Notes: a model not told the origin generated them from the letters alone. A stretch of DNA of 64,000 nt from Chitinophagaceae bacterium (GCA_019638475.1 JAHBTR010000003.1:281680-345679); one strand, 5' to 3'; numbered from the stretch's first letter, positions 1-10,735 are shown. Translations and numbers: made by a program.

Positions 1-1
1 C

Positions 2-889
2 AATAGTCCATTAAGAGGTGGTTTAATTGATGGACCAATAGTTACTTGTAGCAATACTGCACCAGGCATTATCAATAACATAATTGATGCTTGTGGTGGT
101 GGTGGTGTATTTACTTACTCTTGGGAAGCAAGTACAAATGGTGGACCATGGGTAGTAATAGCAGGTGCTGACCAACCAACTTACAATGCTACTAATATTT
201 CAGAAAATACAACTTATAGAAGAAAAATAGGAGATGGTTGTGGCAGTGCTACATATAGTAACGAAGTAGAAGTTTTTGTTTACCCTGAAATAGAAGGCGG
301 AACATTAACACCTGCTACTCAATCAGTATGTGCAGGAGATGTACCTGAACTATTAGGACTTACTCAAAACTGTCATTATACCAATGGTAATGTAACTTAT
401 CAATGGCAAAGAGCAACTTCGCCTAATGGTACATGGACAAACTTAAATGGTGCTACACAACCTGTATTATTACCTAAAGCTTCTAATACATCTTCTTATT
501 ACAGACTAATGGTTAAATCTTCAGTATGTAATGCAGAAGCTGTAAGTACTGTTGCTGCTGTAATGGTTAATAATTGTAATGGAAAAGATTTAAGCAATAA
601 TGAAAATACATTACAACCTTCTACACTTTCTGTAAGAGATGGTATGAAATTATATCCTAATCCTGTAGCAAAAGGACAAACAGTATCTATTACATTAAAT
701 GGTAATTCAAATACAAATTATAAAGCTACACTTCGTAGTATTGATGGAAGAACATATTCTTCTACTATTGAAGGGGCTTTTTCAAAAGGATTACAAATAA
801 AATTACCAACCAATTTAGTTCAAGGAACTTATTTACTTCAAGTTTCTAATGGCACTAAACAATGGATTGAAAGAATAGTAGTTCTTTAA
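2..889 (+). CDS. C-terminal part of a large T9SS-secreted surface protein (5' truncated)
   Basis: The frame is open from base 2 to TAA at 889, so only the last 295 residues are seen; the start lies outside the window. The visible part carries at least two Ig/PKD-like segments of the kind found in Bacteroidota adhesins, each with a cysteine near its start and a YxW core (TYSWEAS, TYQWQRA). The last ~75 residues form a type A T9SS sorting domain: LYPNPVAKG, a strand with a DGR turn, a G-T-Y-L-L-Q-V strand and a terminal IERIVVL. By family knowledge the protein is exported by Sec, moved across the outer membrane by the T9SS and anchored or released after CTD cleavage. A strong terminator follows the stop. 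The ligand or activity cannot be read from this fragment. Confidence 0.9.
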   Translation, partial: NSPLRGGLIDGPIVTCSNTAPGIINNIIDACGGGGVFTYSWEASTNGGPWVVIAGADQPTYNATNISENTTYRRKIGDGCGSATYSNEVEVFVYPEIEGGTLTPATQSVCAGDVPELLGLTQNCHYTNGNVTYQWQRATSPNGTWTNLNGATQPVLLPKASNTSSYYRLMVKSSVCNAEAVSTVAAVMVNNCNGKDLSNNENTLQPSTLSVRDGMKLYPNPVAKGQTVSITLNGNSNTNYKATLRSIDGRTYSSTIEGAFSKGLQIKLPTNLVQGTYLLQVSNGTKQWIERIVVL

Positions 890-911
890 GAAAATAATTT
901 TTCACATAGCT

Positions 912-947
912 AAAACCTGTGCAACTAAAATTGCACAGGTTTTTTTT
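912..947 (+). terminator. Rho-independent terminator
   Basis: An 11-bp perfect stem (AACCTGTGCAA at 914-924, TTGCACAGGTT at 931-941) has a 6-nt loop and is followed by a T run to 947. It lies 25 nt after the stop of the T9SS cargo gene. Confidence 0.9.
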
Positions 948-993
948 ATACACTTGTGGATAAAACAAAACCATAAAGCCTATCAAGTTTGGC

Positions 994-1001
994 TAACTTT
1001 G
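994..1001 (+). promoter_or_regulatory. -7 promoter box upstream of the 90-aa protein
   Basis: TAACTTTG matches the Bacteroidota -7 consensus TAnnTTTG in all fixed positions and lies 28 nt before the ATG at 1030. No TTG at the expected -33 distance is visible. Confidence 0.5.
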
Positions 1002-1029
1002 ATGAAATCAAAAACATTATAACAACTAC

Positions 1030-1302
1030 ATGAAGTTTAATCAAGCATCATTAAATAAATTAGAAAATATTCTTAACGAAAGTGAATATACTTTACGATA
1101 TGAAAGAGGCACTTTTCAAAGTGGTTGGTGTATTCTTGAATTTAAAAAAGTGGTTGTTCTAAATAAATTTTTAGATACTGAAGGAAGAATTAATACACTG
1201 CTTGAACTTATTCCTCAACTAAATATAAACTTTGACAAACTTACTTTAGATAGTCAAAAATTATATGAGCAAGTTATGTCCAATACTTTGTCTTTAATAT
1301 AA
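1030..1302 (+). CDS. Small conserved hypothetical protein (90 aa)
   Basis: This 90-residue soluble protein has no signal peptide, membrane segment or catalytic motif. An N-terminal helix (NQASLNKLENIL) is followed by a strand-rich part (YTLRYERGTF, GWCILEFKKVVVLNKF) and a C-terminal helix. From memory it resembles a short conserved protein that recurs in Chitinophagaceae-type genomes, with no function known to me. It has its own -7 box at 994-1001 and is isolated between the terminator at 912-947 and the DUF2975 operon. Coding status rests on normal composition and that remembered family. No function is proposed. Confidence 0.7.
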   Translation: MKFNQASLNKLENILNESEYTLRYERGTFQSGWCILEFKKVVVLNKFLDTEGRINTLLELIPQLNINFDKLTLDSQKLYEQVMSNTLSLI

Positions 1303-1405
1303 ATTATAACCGACCCAATAAAATTCATATAATAAACATATTTCTTTTACTTTCTTTTCTTTCTCTTTTAGCACACTAAAAAGTGTATTAATAATATTTT
1401 CAATA

Positions 1406-1467
1406 ACTTTTGTGGTTATACGAATTTGATTTCTATATAATAGACCACTCTTTTTTCGGTATTATTG
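1406..1467. repeat. Dispersed intergenic repeat, copy A
   Basis: This stretch shares an exact 20-nt core (1416-1435) and a further CTTTTTTCG...GTATTATTG segment with 57711-57783. Copy A lacks about 12 nt present in copy B before GTATTATT. Both copies lie some 70-130 nt upstream of plus-strand genes. The rest of the 1303-1595 gap holds only AT-rich sequence and the promoter at 1540-1569. Confidence 0.6.
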
Positions 1468-1539
1468 ATTGCTACAAGTGCTTTGTATAATCATTAAATA
1501 GGGTAGTAAAAGTATTTAATGAATAAAAATATAAATTTA

Positions 1540-1569
1540 TTGTTTATCAATAAATATTTATTATATTTG
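1540..1569 (+). promoter_or_regulatory. Promoter of the DUF2975-DUF2975-XRE operon
   Basis: TTG at 1540-1542 and TATATTTG at 1562-1569 are separated by 19 nt, an exact match to the Bacteroidota housekeeping promoter. The start codon is at 1596. Confidence 0.75.
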
Positions 1570-1595
1570 CAGTGTAATTTAAAAATTAAACCATT

Positions 1596-2132
1596 ATGTC
1601 AAAAACAAACAACTTCATATTTTGGGGTTTATATATTGTGGCTTGGCTCATTTTTGTAGGCTTGTCTATTGAAGCAGGGGGCTTGGTAGTAAATTTCTTT
1701 TTTACTCTTTACGAGCCTGAATTTGTTCAAAATCTTTATCAAAAGTTAGACTTAATTCAAATGTATAAAGACAGTAGATGGACATTTTTTGGCATCTATA
1801 GCTTTATTCTAATCATTTCAATTTTAAAAGCTTGTTTATTTTACATAGTTATCAGACTAATGCACAAAATGGACTTGAAAAAACCGTTCAATATTTTTGT
1901 TTCAAGACAAATTTTACAAATTAGTTATTATACCCTTTCAATCGGACTGTTGAGTTACATTGCAAGAAAGTTGGTTAAAAATTTAATGCATCACGGTTTT
2001 GTTCCAGACAATTTAAATCAATTTTGGGCAGATAGTCAAGCATTCATTTTAATGGGAGCTGTAATCTATATCATTGCAATTATTTTCAAAAAAGGCGTAG
2101 ATATTCAAAACGAAAATGATTTAACTGTATAA
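1596..2132 (+). CDS. DUF2975 family membrane protein
   Basis: A 178-aa integral membrane protein with four predicted membrane segments (about residues 8-32, 65-88, 106-124 and 148-165). It ends in the family hallmark FKKGVDIQNENDLTV, seen in DUF2975 proteins. DUF2975 proteins are typically co-encoded with a short Cro/C1-type regulator, as here. It is the first gene of a three-gene operon: 17 nt separate it from the second DUF2975 gene, and the XRE gene follows that. The operon has its own consensus promoter. The molecular function is unknown; the genetic link suggests a membrane partner or target of the XRE regulator (inference). Confidence 0.85.
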   Translation: MSKTNNFIFWGLYIVAWLIFVGLSIEAGGLVVNFFFTLYEPEFVQNLYQKLDLIQMYKDSRWTFFGIYSFILIISILKACLFYIVIRLMHKMDLKKPFNIFVSRQILQISYYTLSIGLLSYIARKLVKNLMHHGFVPDNLNQFWADSQAFILMGAVIYIIAIIFKKGVDIQNENDLTV

Positions 2133-2149
2133 CACAAAAAATATTTTAT

Positions 2150-2638
2150 ATGTTTAAAAAAGGTTCTACACTTCTGCTAAAAATAGCTTTGATTTTTATG
2201 ATGTTGATTGTATTAACATTGTCTGTTTTTGGTTTGCCAAATTTTTATAAAGGTGCTTTATCAGAGTTTCCCTATGCACCTAATTCCATTTTAGGAATTG
2301 TAATCATTATGTATGCTACTACTATTCCATATTTTTGGGTTCTTTGGCAGTCGTGGAAGCTGTTAGTATTTATTGACCATAACAAAGGCTTTTCTCAATT
2401 ATCTGTAAAAGCATTAAGAAATATAAAGAGAGCATCCTTTATAGGAGGCTTATTGTTTATGGGAGGTTTTGTGCCATTACTGTACCCTATTGCAGAAGGA
2501 GATGATGCACCTGGGTTATTAGTTTATGGTTTTCTTTTTGCTTGTATTCCATTTGTAGTAGCAGTGTTTGCAGCTATTTTAGAAAGGCTTTTTCAAAATG
2601 CTGTAGATATGAAATCTGAAAATGACTTAACAATTTAA
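2150..2638 (+). CDS. DUF2975 family membrane protein, second paralogue
   Basis: A 162-aa protein with four hydrophobic segments (about residues 8-29, 45-66, 98-115 and 124-144) and the DUF2975-type end NAVDMKSENDLTI. It is clearly related in layout to the preceding gene but well diverged, so the duplication is old. It is followed after 3 nt by the XRE regulator, implying translational coupling. Most DUF2975/XRE loci I know of carry one membrane gene, so the pair suggests a hetero-oligomer or two sensing proteins for one regulator (inference). Function unknown. Confidence 0.85.
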   Translation: MFKKGSTLLLKIALIFMMLIVLTLSVFGLPNFYKGALSEFPYAPNSILGIVIIMYATTIPYFWVLWQSWKLLVFIDHNKGFSQLSVKALRNIKRASFIGGLLFMGGFVPLLYPIAEGDDAPGLLVYGFLFACIPFVVAVFAAILERLFQNAVDMKSENDLTI

Positions 2639-2641
2639 ACT

Positions 2642-2851
2642 ATGCCCATAATTGTAAACTTAGACGTGATGATGGCAAAGCGAAAAATGTCGCTTAATGA
2701 ACTTTCTGAAAAGGTAGAGCTTACGCTTTCTAATCTTTCTATTTTAAAAACAGGAAAAGCAAAGGCAATACGCTTTAGTACATTAGAAGCAATTTGTAAA
2801 GTTTTAGATTGTCAGCCAGCCGATATTTTAGAATATAAAGAAGATAAATAG
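2642..2851 (+). CDS. Short Cro/C1-type (XRE) transcriptional regulator
   Basis: A 69-aa protein that is essentially one helix-turn-helix domain: MMAKRKMSLNELSEKVELT (helices 1-2), then recognition-helix region LSNLSILKTGKAKAIRFSTL and a C-terminal CxVLDCQPADILEY segment. This is the compact HTH_26/YozG-like type that accompanies DUF2975 genes. It starts 3 nt after the second DUF2975 gene and is the last gene of the operon. It probably regulates its own operon, but no operator palindrome is obvious near the promoter at 1540-1569. It converges on gyrB with only 30 nt between stops. Confidence 0.9.
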   Translation: MPIIVNLDVMMAKRKMSLNELSEKVELTLSNLSILKTGKAKAIRFSTLEAICKVLDCQPADILEYKEDK

Positions 2852-2881
2852 CTTTTTACACAGCTAAAATATTTTTAGACT

Positions 2882-5212
<2,331 letters not shown>

Positions 5213-6598
5213 TCAACGTGTTAACCAGCCTCCATTTCTAACAGTTGCTATTGAAAAAGGAAATATCCAAAATAGGGTGAATAAATATAAAATACTATAT
5301 GGATACGCCCAGAGAGAATCAATAAAATTATATTTATGTGTAAAAAAGAGCACTTTTATACTGGAAAAAATAAAGATACTGGTTAGTGCCGCACTTAAAT
5401 ATAAAATTGGATGTGTTAATAAAAAATAAAACATTAATATTACTACTGGGTAGGCAAGTAGCAATTTTACCCATTGATTTAAGAAAATGAATCTTGCACC
5501 AAATTTATTTTTCAAACGAAAGTCTTTGAAAATAAATTTATTCATCATTAATGTTTCTCTTACATTGCTTCTTCCCCATCTGGTAAACATTTTATGAAGA
5601 TTTTTAAATGCTATTGGCGTATTTGTTAAAACGTTAGCTTCTTTTTGAAACAGAACATCATAACCTTGCTTGAGAATTAAATTGGTCATTGCTCTATCCT
5701 CTCCTATGGTGGAAAATTGCCCTAAAAATTGTTGATTTATCCATTTGTCGAGGCAGTTCATTACTGCTTCTTTTCTGTAGGCAGATAATGCTCCTGGTGT
5801 GCATAATACAAAACCTAATGAGCTTTGGGCTGCTCTTATAAATTCAAAACTAAAAACAAAACTAACGTTCAACATTTTTGGAATCATTCCCTGATTTTTA
5901 TTTAATACCCTTACATTGCCAGCCACTGCTCCACAATTTGGTTTTATAATAAATGGACTAACAAGGTTTCTGATAGTGTTTTCCTCTACAATAGAATCGC
6001 TATCTATGGTAATAAATATATCGCCTTTACTTGCAATAAATCCTTTATATAATGCATGTCTTTTTCCTTTATTTTGATATTGTTTGTAAAGTGTTATGCG
6101 TTTTCCTAATTCGCCTTTTGCTTTAAGCATCCAATACCATGTATCATCTGTGCTTCCATCATCAATAGCTATTATTTCCATACATTCATTTGGATAATTA
6201 CTATTGACAATACTTTTTAAAGTGTGATAAATTAATTCTCCCTCATTATAAGCAGGAACAATTATTGTACAATTAGGTAATGTATCGTTACTGACTGATG
6301 GTATTGGTTTGTATTTAATAAATTGATAAGCAATGTATAAAAGAAATATTATTTGAAAAACTAAAAGAGACAAGAGAAAGAAAATTAAAATACGTCCTGA
6401 TATAGTTTCCATTCTTTTAAAACGTAGTTCTTCTATATATGGATGTAAATTATTGAAGATATAAATTGCACTAAACATCAAAATTTGAACAGTAACCAAA
6501 ACACCAAATTCTTTTTTGTTTAATGTTTTTAGGCATTCTAAGGCTTTTGCATACTTATTTTTTAAGTAGTTCTTTATTATAATGTACAACTTGCCCAT
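5213..6598 (-). CDS. Processive family 2 glycosyltransferase (NodC/hyaluronan synthase/PgaC-like)
   Basis: A 461-aa membrane glycosyltransferase. Two N-terminal membrane segments (about 31-49 and 69-92) precede a GT2 catalytic domain (about 108-345) with IIVPAYNEG, IDDGS (D146-D148), the DSD metal site (199-201), GED (299-301) and a TRW motif (340-341), all expected of processive inverting synthases. Further membrane segments (about 372-394, 398-418 and 431-452) end in GGWLTR, matching the W-x-T-R close of NodC, chitin and hyaluronan synthases. It probably polymerises and exports a beta-linked polysaccharide from a UDP-sugar; the sugar cannot be told. It lies downstream of the two-component operon on the same strand, 113 nt away, which suggests regulatory linkage. 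Confidence 0.88.
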   Translation of the reverse strand: MGKLYIIIKNYLKNKYAKALECLKTLNKKEFGVLVTVQILMFSAIYIFNNLHPYIEELRFKRMETISGRILIFFLLSLLVFQIIFLLYIAYQFIKYKPIPSVSNDTLPNCTIIVPAYNEGELIYHTLKSIVNSNYPNECMEIIAIDDGSTDDTWYWMLKAKGELGKRITLYKQYQNKGKRHALYKGFIASKGDIFITIDSDSIVEENTIRNLVSPFIIKPNCGAVAGNVRVLNKNQGMIPKMLNVSFVFSFEFIRAAQSSLGFVLCTPGALSAYRKEAVMNCLDKWINQQFLGQFSTIGEDRAMTNLILKQGYDVLFQKEANVLTNTPIAFKNLHKMFTRWGRSNVRETLMMNKFIFKDFRLKNKFGARFIFLNQWVKLLLAYPVVILMFYFLLTHPILYLSAALTSIFIFSSIKVLFFTHKYNFIDSLWAYPYSILYLFTLFWIFPFSIATVRNGGWLTR

Positions 6599-6666
6599 CT
6601 TTTTTAATACTCTATTTTATTTAAAACAAAGTAAAAGAATAGAGCATTTTTTATTGGGAAAAACAA

Positions 6667-6706
6667 ATAGACATATGTCTATGTTTTTGTAGATATATTT
6701 CTACAA
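6667..6706. promoter_or_regulatory. Palindrome and hairpin between the response regulator and GT2 gene
   Basis: A 16-bp perfect palindrome, ATAGACATATGTCTAT, spans 6667-6682. Next to it a 7-bp stem (TTGTAGA / TCTACAA) with a 6-nt loop spans 6687-6706, 5 nt after the response regulator stop. Read on the minus strand the palindrome is followed by TTGTTTTT, so it may terminate the two-component operon. It may equally be an operator for the GT2 gene. Confidence 0.5.
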
Positions 6707-6711
6707 GGGGG

Positions 6712-7359
6712 TTATAAGTCAATGTGGATTTTCATTAATTCTATTAAATCAACTATTGTGGTAATATTGAGTTTTTCGAATATTCGCTTTTTAAAGGTGC
6801 TAATCGTATTTTGCCTTAAATTTAAGGTATTGGCAATTTCTAAATTCCCTAATCCCTTTGCATACAATCTGGCTATTTGCATTTCTCTTTCAGACAATAA
6901 TCCAAAGGGATTTAACAAAACTGGATTGTATTCTTTTATTGCTAAAAGTTTCTTTGTAAGAGCAGAGGCATACTTTCCTGTTTCATGTATTTCAATGATA
7001 GCTTGTTGTATTTCTGCTTCATTGCTTAATTTGTTTAGAAAGCCATCAGCACCAGCATCAATAAATTTAAGTGCATAATTATCTTCTTCAAAGCTGGTAA
7101 ATATTAATATTTTACAGGTAGGTACAATTTGTTTAAGTTCTGAGATAATTGAAATACAATTACCATCTGGAAATTGGGCATCTAAAATAGCAATATCTAT
7201 TTTGTTTTTCTTTGTCTGTTGTATAATTTGCTGTAATGAAGAAGCATTATATATAATAACATCATCAAAATTATCGTCAATTATCAATTGTAGCCCTTGA
7301 CGTACTATATTGTGGTCATCTCCTATAAGAAATGTTATTGGTTCTTTTTTTTCAGTCAT
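6712..7359 (-). CDS. NarL/FixJ-type response regulator
   Basis: A 215-aa two-domain regulator. The receiver domain (about 8-123) has the acidic pocket D14/D15, the phosphoacceptor D60 in AILDAQFPDG, a Thr at 88 and K110. The C-terminal LuxR-type HTH (about 154-212) shows LLSEREMQIARLYAKGLGN and NTISTFKKRIFEKL. Its ATG overlaps the stop of the histidine kinase gene by 4 nt (ATGA), so the two are translationally coupled and form a cognate pair. Target genes are unknown; the adjacent polysaccharide synthase is the nearest candidate (inference). Confidence 0.93.
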   Translation of the reverse strand: MTEKKEPITFLIGDDHNIVRQGLQLIIDDNFDDVIIYNASSLQQIIQQTKKNKIDIAILDAQFPDGNCISIISELKQIVPTCKILIFTSFEEDNYALKFIDAGADGFLNKLSNEAEIQQAIIEIHETGKYASALTKKLLAIKEYNPVLLNPFGLLSEREMQIARLYAKGLGNLEIANTLNLRQNTISTFKKRIFEKLNITTIVDLIELMKIHIDL

Positions 7360-9056
7360 TCTGTTCGTTCTAAGTTTAATTTAAAAGAAACAGTTGTGCC
7401 TTTGTTTAATGTACTATTAACTGTAATTTCTCCTCCTAATTTGTCAATAATTTCTTTACATAAATTTAATCCTAAGCCAGCTCCAATATTTTCAATTTTG
7501 TCTGAAATGATACCTTGATAATAGGGCTCAAATATTTTTGACAAATCGGACTCTGATATTCCTATTCCTGTATCGGATATAACAACATTAAGTATTTCGT
7601 AATTAGGATTTGATTCTGTTTTTACATTTACTACAATCGTTCCATTTTCGGTAAATTTATTAGCATTCCCTAAAATATTTGTAAAAATTTGATGAATTTT
7701 TACTTTATCTGCTAAAACAATCATATTAGGTACTATCTGATTTTTCCATTCAAAAATATTAGACTTATGTTCAATGTAAGGTTGGAATGAGTTTAAAATT
7801 GCGTCAATTTCATTTTTAAGGATTACTCTTGTATGATTAACTTCAATTTCCTTTTCCTCATTTTTTGCGTATTCTAAAACCTGACTTGCCTGAATTAATA
7901 ACGAATTATTTGTAAATTTAATAGTGTCTAAATGTGCTGCCACTTTTTCATCTTTGTTTCTTTTACTTATTCTATCAATAAATAGATTGATAATTCTGAG
8001 TGGTGAACGAATTTCATGGCTCAACATTCCCAAAATTCTATTCTTAAAATTTAGGTTTTTGCTAATAATCCTATTTGCTTTTTGAAGTTCTTTTTCGTAT
8101 TGGAATGCCTGACGTGTATAATAAATAATTACTGCTAAAACCAAAAACATAAGAATCATTAACCCTAAAACCGAATACCTTCTAATTTTATTTGTTTTTG
8201 AATTATGTTCTGCATATTGAACCTCTAAATTTTGATTAAAATCATTTATAGCCGTGCTATATACTTCCATCCATTGATTACTAAAAGTTATTAGCTGGTC
8301 ATAAATTTTGTATATTCCTTCATATTTATAATTCGTGTTGGCACTATAAGTTTGTATTTTCTTTAATTCATTGACATAATGTAGATTGACAACTTCAAGA
8401 ATACTATCAATCATATTTTTTATAGCAACAGAATTTAAAGTGTCTCCATATTTTGTGGTAATAATCGTTATTTCTTTTTTTACTGTTACATCATTTTTAA
8501 AGGCATCTCTTAATCGGGCAAAGAGCTTTTTTTTAGGCAAACTGTCCAATATTTGTTTAATGTTAATATCCACCTTTCCAATAGAGTCTTTTATTTCAAA
8601 ATTTTCAATTTTAAAAGGATTATTCTTAGGTAATTTTTTACTTGAATATATATATACAGAATCTATTAGCGTTTGTAAATTTGGAAGATTGGTAAGTTCT
8701 TCTTTTTGGGAGTTAATAGCCTTATTAAAAATGATGTTCTTTTTTTTATAGTCATCAATACTATTTAGATTCTTACTTAAATTTTTTAGGGAAAGGAAAT
8801 AGTTTTCTAAGGATTTTTTTTGGTTATTTCTTACATAATCCTGCAAATTTGTTTGAGCACTAAAAATATCTTCTTTAGATTTTTCTAAAGCACTTCTTAG
8901 TTGGTGTGCTTCTTGTATTTGCGTTTCTAATTGATATAATTTTTTACCATTGAAATATTCATTATAGAAGAATACAAGAATAATAATTTGTATAAGTACT
9001 GTACAAGCAATAAGAAAGTAATGAACTAAATATTTATGTTGTTTTACTTCTTCCAT
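7356..9056 (-). CDS. Membrane-bound sensor histidine kinase
   Basis: A 566-aa kinase. TM1 (about 9-31) and TM2 (about 291-314) bracket a ~260-residue extracytoplasmic domain that is strongly helical and lacks an obvious known ligand-binding fold. The transmitter follows: HisKA with MLSHEIRSP (His about 347), then HATPase_c with N box LGNANKFTENG, G1 DTGIGI and G2 GAGLGLNL. It autophosphorylates and passes the phosphate to the overlapping response regulator. It is transcribed from a box at 9147-9154 with a 90-nt leader. The long helical sensor resembles four-helix or coiled sensors in general, but I do not recognise the family. Confidence 0.93.
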   Translation of the reverse strand: MEEVKQHKYLVHYFLIACTVLIQIIILVFFYNEYFNGKKLYQLETQIQEAHQLRSALEKSKEDIFSAQTNLQDYVRNNQKKSLENYFLSLKNLSKNLNSIDDYKKKNIIFNKAINSQKEELTNLPNLQTLIDSVYIYSSKKLPKNNPFKIENFEIKDSIGKVDINIKQILDSLPKKKLFARLRDAFKNDVTVKKEITIITTKYGDTLNSVAIKNMIDSILEVVNLHYVNELKKIQTYSANTNYKYEGIYKIYDQLITFSNQWMEVYSTAINDFNQNLEVQYAEHNSKTNKIRRYSVLGLMILMFLVLAVIIYYTRQAFQYEKELQKANRIISKNLNFKNRILGMLSHEIRSPLRIINLFIDRISKRNKDEKVAAHLDTIKFTNNSLLIQASQVLEYAKNEEKEIEVNHTRVILKNEIDAILNSFQPYIEHKSNIFEWKNQIVPNMIVLADKVKIHQIFTNILGNANKFTENGTIVVNVKTESNPNYEILNVVISDTGIGISESDLSKIFEPYYQGIISDKIENIGAGLGLNLCKEIIDKLGGEITVNSTLNKGTTVSFKLNLERTE

Positions 9057-9146
9057 AAATAGCCCTGAATATATTTATCAGCTTTTAAATAAAATAGTTT
9101 TTATCATATTTTGTTTTCTCATTTCGCTAATATTGGGGATAACACT

Positions 9147-9179
9147 CAAATATAGGAAATTTTACAAAAAGTCACTCAA
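9147..9179 (-). promoter_or_regulatory. Promoter of the histidine kinase/response regulator operon
   Basis: On the minus strand TATATTTG (9154-9147) matches TAnnTTTG exactly. A TTG (9179-9177) lies 22 nt further upstream, slightly longer than the usual 19-21 nt spacer. Confidence 0.55.
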
Positions 9180-9205
9180 GGCAAACAGTTTACTATACCA
9201 ATCAT

Positions 9206-9751
9206 CTATTCAATATGTTCATTGATAATGGCATATAAAATATGGTTTTGGTATGCTCCATTTTTATAAGTGTGGCAGTATAATATTCCTTCTTTTTTCA
9301 TTCCTGCTTTTTGCATAACTTTTCCAGAGGAGTTGTTAAAGTCAAAGTGTGTAGAAAATATTCTTTTCAGATTAAGGGTTGTAAATCCAAATTGTATTAT
9401 AGCTTTTACAGCTTCAGTGGCAAAGCCTTTGTTCCAATATTTTTCATCAAGCCAATAACCTAACTCGGCTTTATTAAATATGCTATTTATGGTTAAACCA
9501 ACTGCACCAATTAAAGTATTATTTTCTTTTAAACGAATAGTAAAAATAAATTTGTTCTTTTTCTGCCATCCTTCTTTTACCACGTCAAGCCAAAATTTAG
9601 CATCATTTTCAGTATAAGGAAAAGGAATATTGATGGTATTTTTTGCATAAATTTCGTTATTGAGAATAGCTGAAATTTTTTTTATATCCTTTTCAGTAGG
9701 ACGATTAAGTATTAATCTCTCAGTTTCTATAACTTCAACATTTATTTGCAT
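9206..9751 (-). CDS. RimJ/RimL-type GNAT N-acetyltransferase
   Basis: A 181-aa single-domain GNAT protein. It starts with the ETERLILNRPTEKD strand typical of the RimJ/RimL (Acetyltransf_3) group. It also has LIGAVGLTI, the acetyl-CoA-binding segment LGYWLDEKYWNKGFATEA and a C-terminal NxSSGKVMQKAGMKKEG motif. It transfers acetyl from acetyl-CoA to an amine; members modify ribosomal protein N-termini, but substrates across the family vary and cannot be assigned. It starts 9 nt after the metF stop and is probably the second gene of a metF operon. Confidence 0.9.
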   Translation of the reverse strand: MQINVEVIETERLILNRPTEKDIKKISAILNNEIYAKNTINIPFPYTENDAKFWLDVVKEGWQKKNKFIFTIRLKENNTLIGAVGLTINSIFNKAELGYWLDEKYWNKGFATEAVKAIIQFGFTTLNLKRIFSTHFDFNNSSGKVMQKAGMKKEGILYCHTYKNGAYQNHILYAIINEHIE

Positions 9752-9760
9752 TTATCAAAT

Positions 9761-10714
9761 TTATACCAAGTTCTTTACAACATTCCAAATAACTTTTGGT
9801 TTGCCCAAAGTGTAATAGTGCAATACTGGTACACCAAACTTTTTTAATTCTTTACTTTGGTGTAATAGCCATTCTGCACCAACTTGCTCTACTTCTTCAT
9901 CAGTTTTACATTTTAAAATTTCATTAGATAAATCAGCAGGTATATCTACATGAAAAGTTCTTGGTAATATAGAGAGTTGTTTTTTTGAAGTAATAGGTTT
10001 TAATCCTGGAATAATGGGCAATGTAATACCAAGACTTCTACAGGCTTTTACATAGTTATAATATTTTTCGTTGTCAAAAAACATTTGAGTCATTATATAA
10101 TCTGCACCAGCATCTACTTTATCTTTTAGTCGTTTTAAATCTGTATCTATATTAGGTGCTTCAAAATGTTTTTCAGGATAACCAGCAGTACCAATACAAA
10201 AATTTGTTTTTCCCCCATCTCTTATATCTTCATCTATATAAATGCCATGGTTTAGGTTTACAACTTGTTTTTGTAAATCTATTGCATGGTTATGTCCTCC
10301 TTCTTCAGGCATAAAGTTTGCTTCATTTTTTTCAGCATCTCCTCTTAAAACCAATACATTATTGATACCTAAGAAATTCAAATCTATTAAAGCATCTTCA
10401 CTTTCTCTTTTATTAAAACCACCACATATAAGGTGAGGTACTGTATCAATTCTATATTTATTCATTATAGCTGCACAAATACCTACTGTACCTGGGCGTT
10501 TTCTTACTTCTACTTTTTCAAAAGTGCCATCTATTTTCTTTTTAAAAGCACTTTCACTTCTATGATAAGTAACATTTATCCAACTTGGTTTAAACTCCAT
10601 CAATGGGTCTAAATGAGAAAATAAAGTTTGGATTGTTTTACCTTTTAATGGTGGAAGAACTTCAAAAGAAATTAGTGTGTCTTTTGATTGTTCAATATGC
10701 TCTGTAACTTTCAT
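9761..10714 (-). CDS. metF: Methylenetetrahydrofolate reductase
   Basis: A 317-aa MetF/MTHFR of typical bacterial length. It has the N-terminal SFEVLPP (catalytic Glu), the FAD-barrel segments NVLVLRGD and FCIGTAGYPEKH, then ADYIMTQMFFDNEKYY and PIIPGLKPI. It reduces 5,10-methylene-THF to 5-methyl-THF with FAD for methionine synthesis, in the cytoplasm. A -7 box (TAAGTTTG, minus strand, 10736-10743) lies 21 nt upstream. The GNAT gene follows closely. No methionine synthase or riboswitch is seen nearby. Confidence 0.97.
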   Translation of the reverse strand: MKVTEHIEQSKDTLISFEVLPPLKGKTIQTLFSHLDPLMEFKPSWINVTYHRSESAFKKKIDGTFEKVEVRKRPGTVGICAAIMNKYRIDTVPHLICGGFNKRESEDALIDLNFLGINNVLVLRGDAEKNEANFMPEEGGHNHAIDLQKQVVNLNHGIYIDEDIRDGGKTNFCIGTAGYPEKHFEAPNIDTDLKRLKDKVDAGADYIMTQMFFDNEKYYNYVKACRSLGITLPIIPGLKPITSKKQLSILPRTFHVDIPADLSNEILKCKTDEEVEQVGAEWLLHQSKELKKFGVPVLHYYTLGKPKVIWNVVKNLV

Positions 10715-10735
10715 TGCTTACTTTAAATATGGTTG

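Noticed and set aside
955..963. Perfect DnaA box TGTGGATAA
   Set aside because: It is single, with no neighbouring boxes, no AT-rich unwinding element pattern and no link to dnaA at 54 kb. One match is expected by chance in a window of this size.
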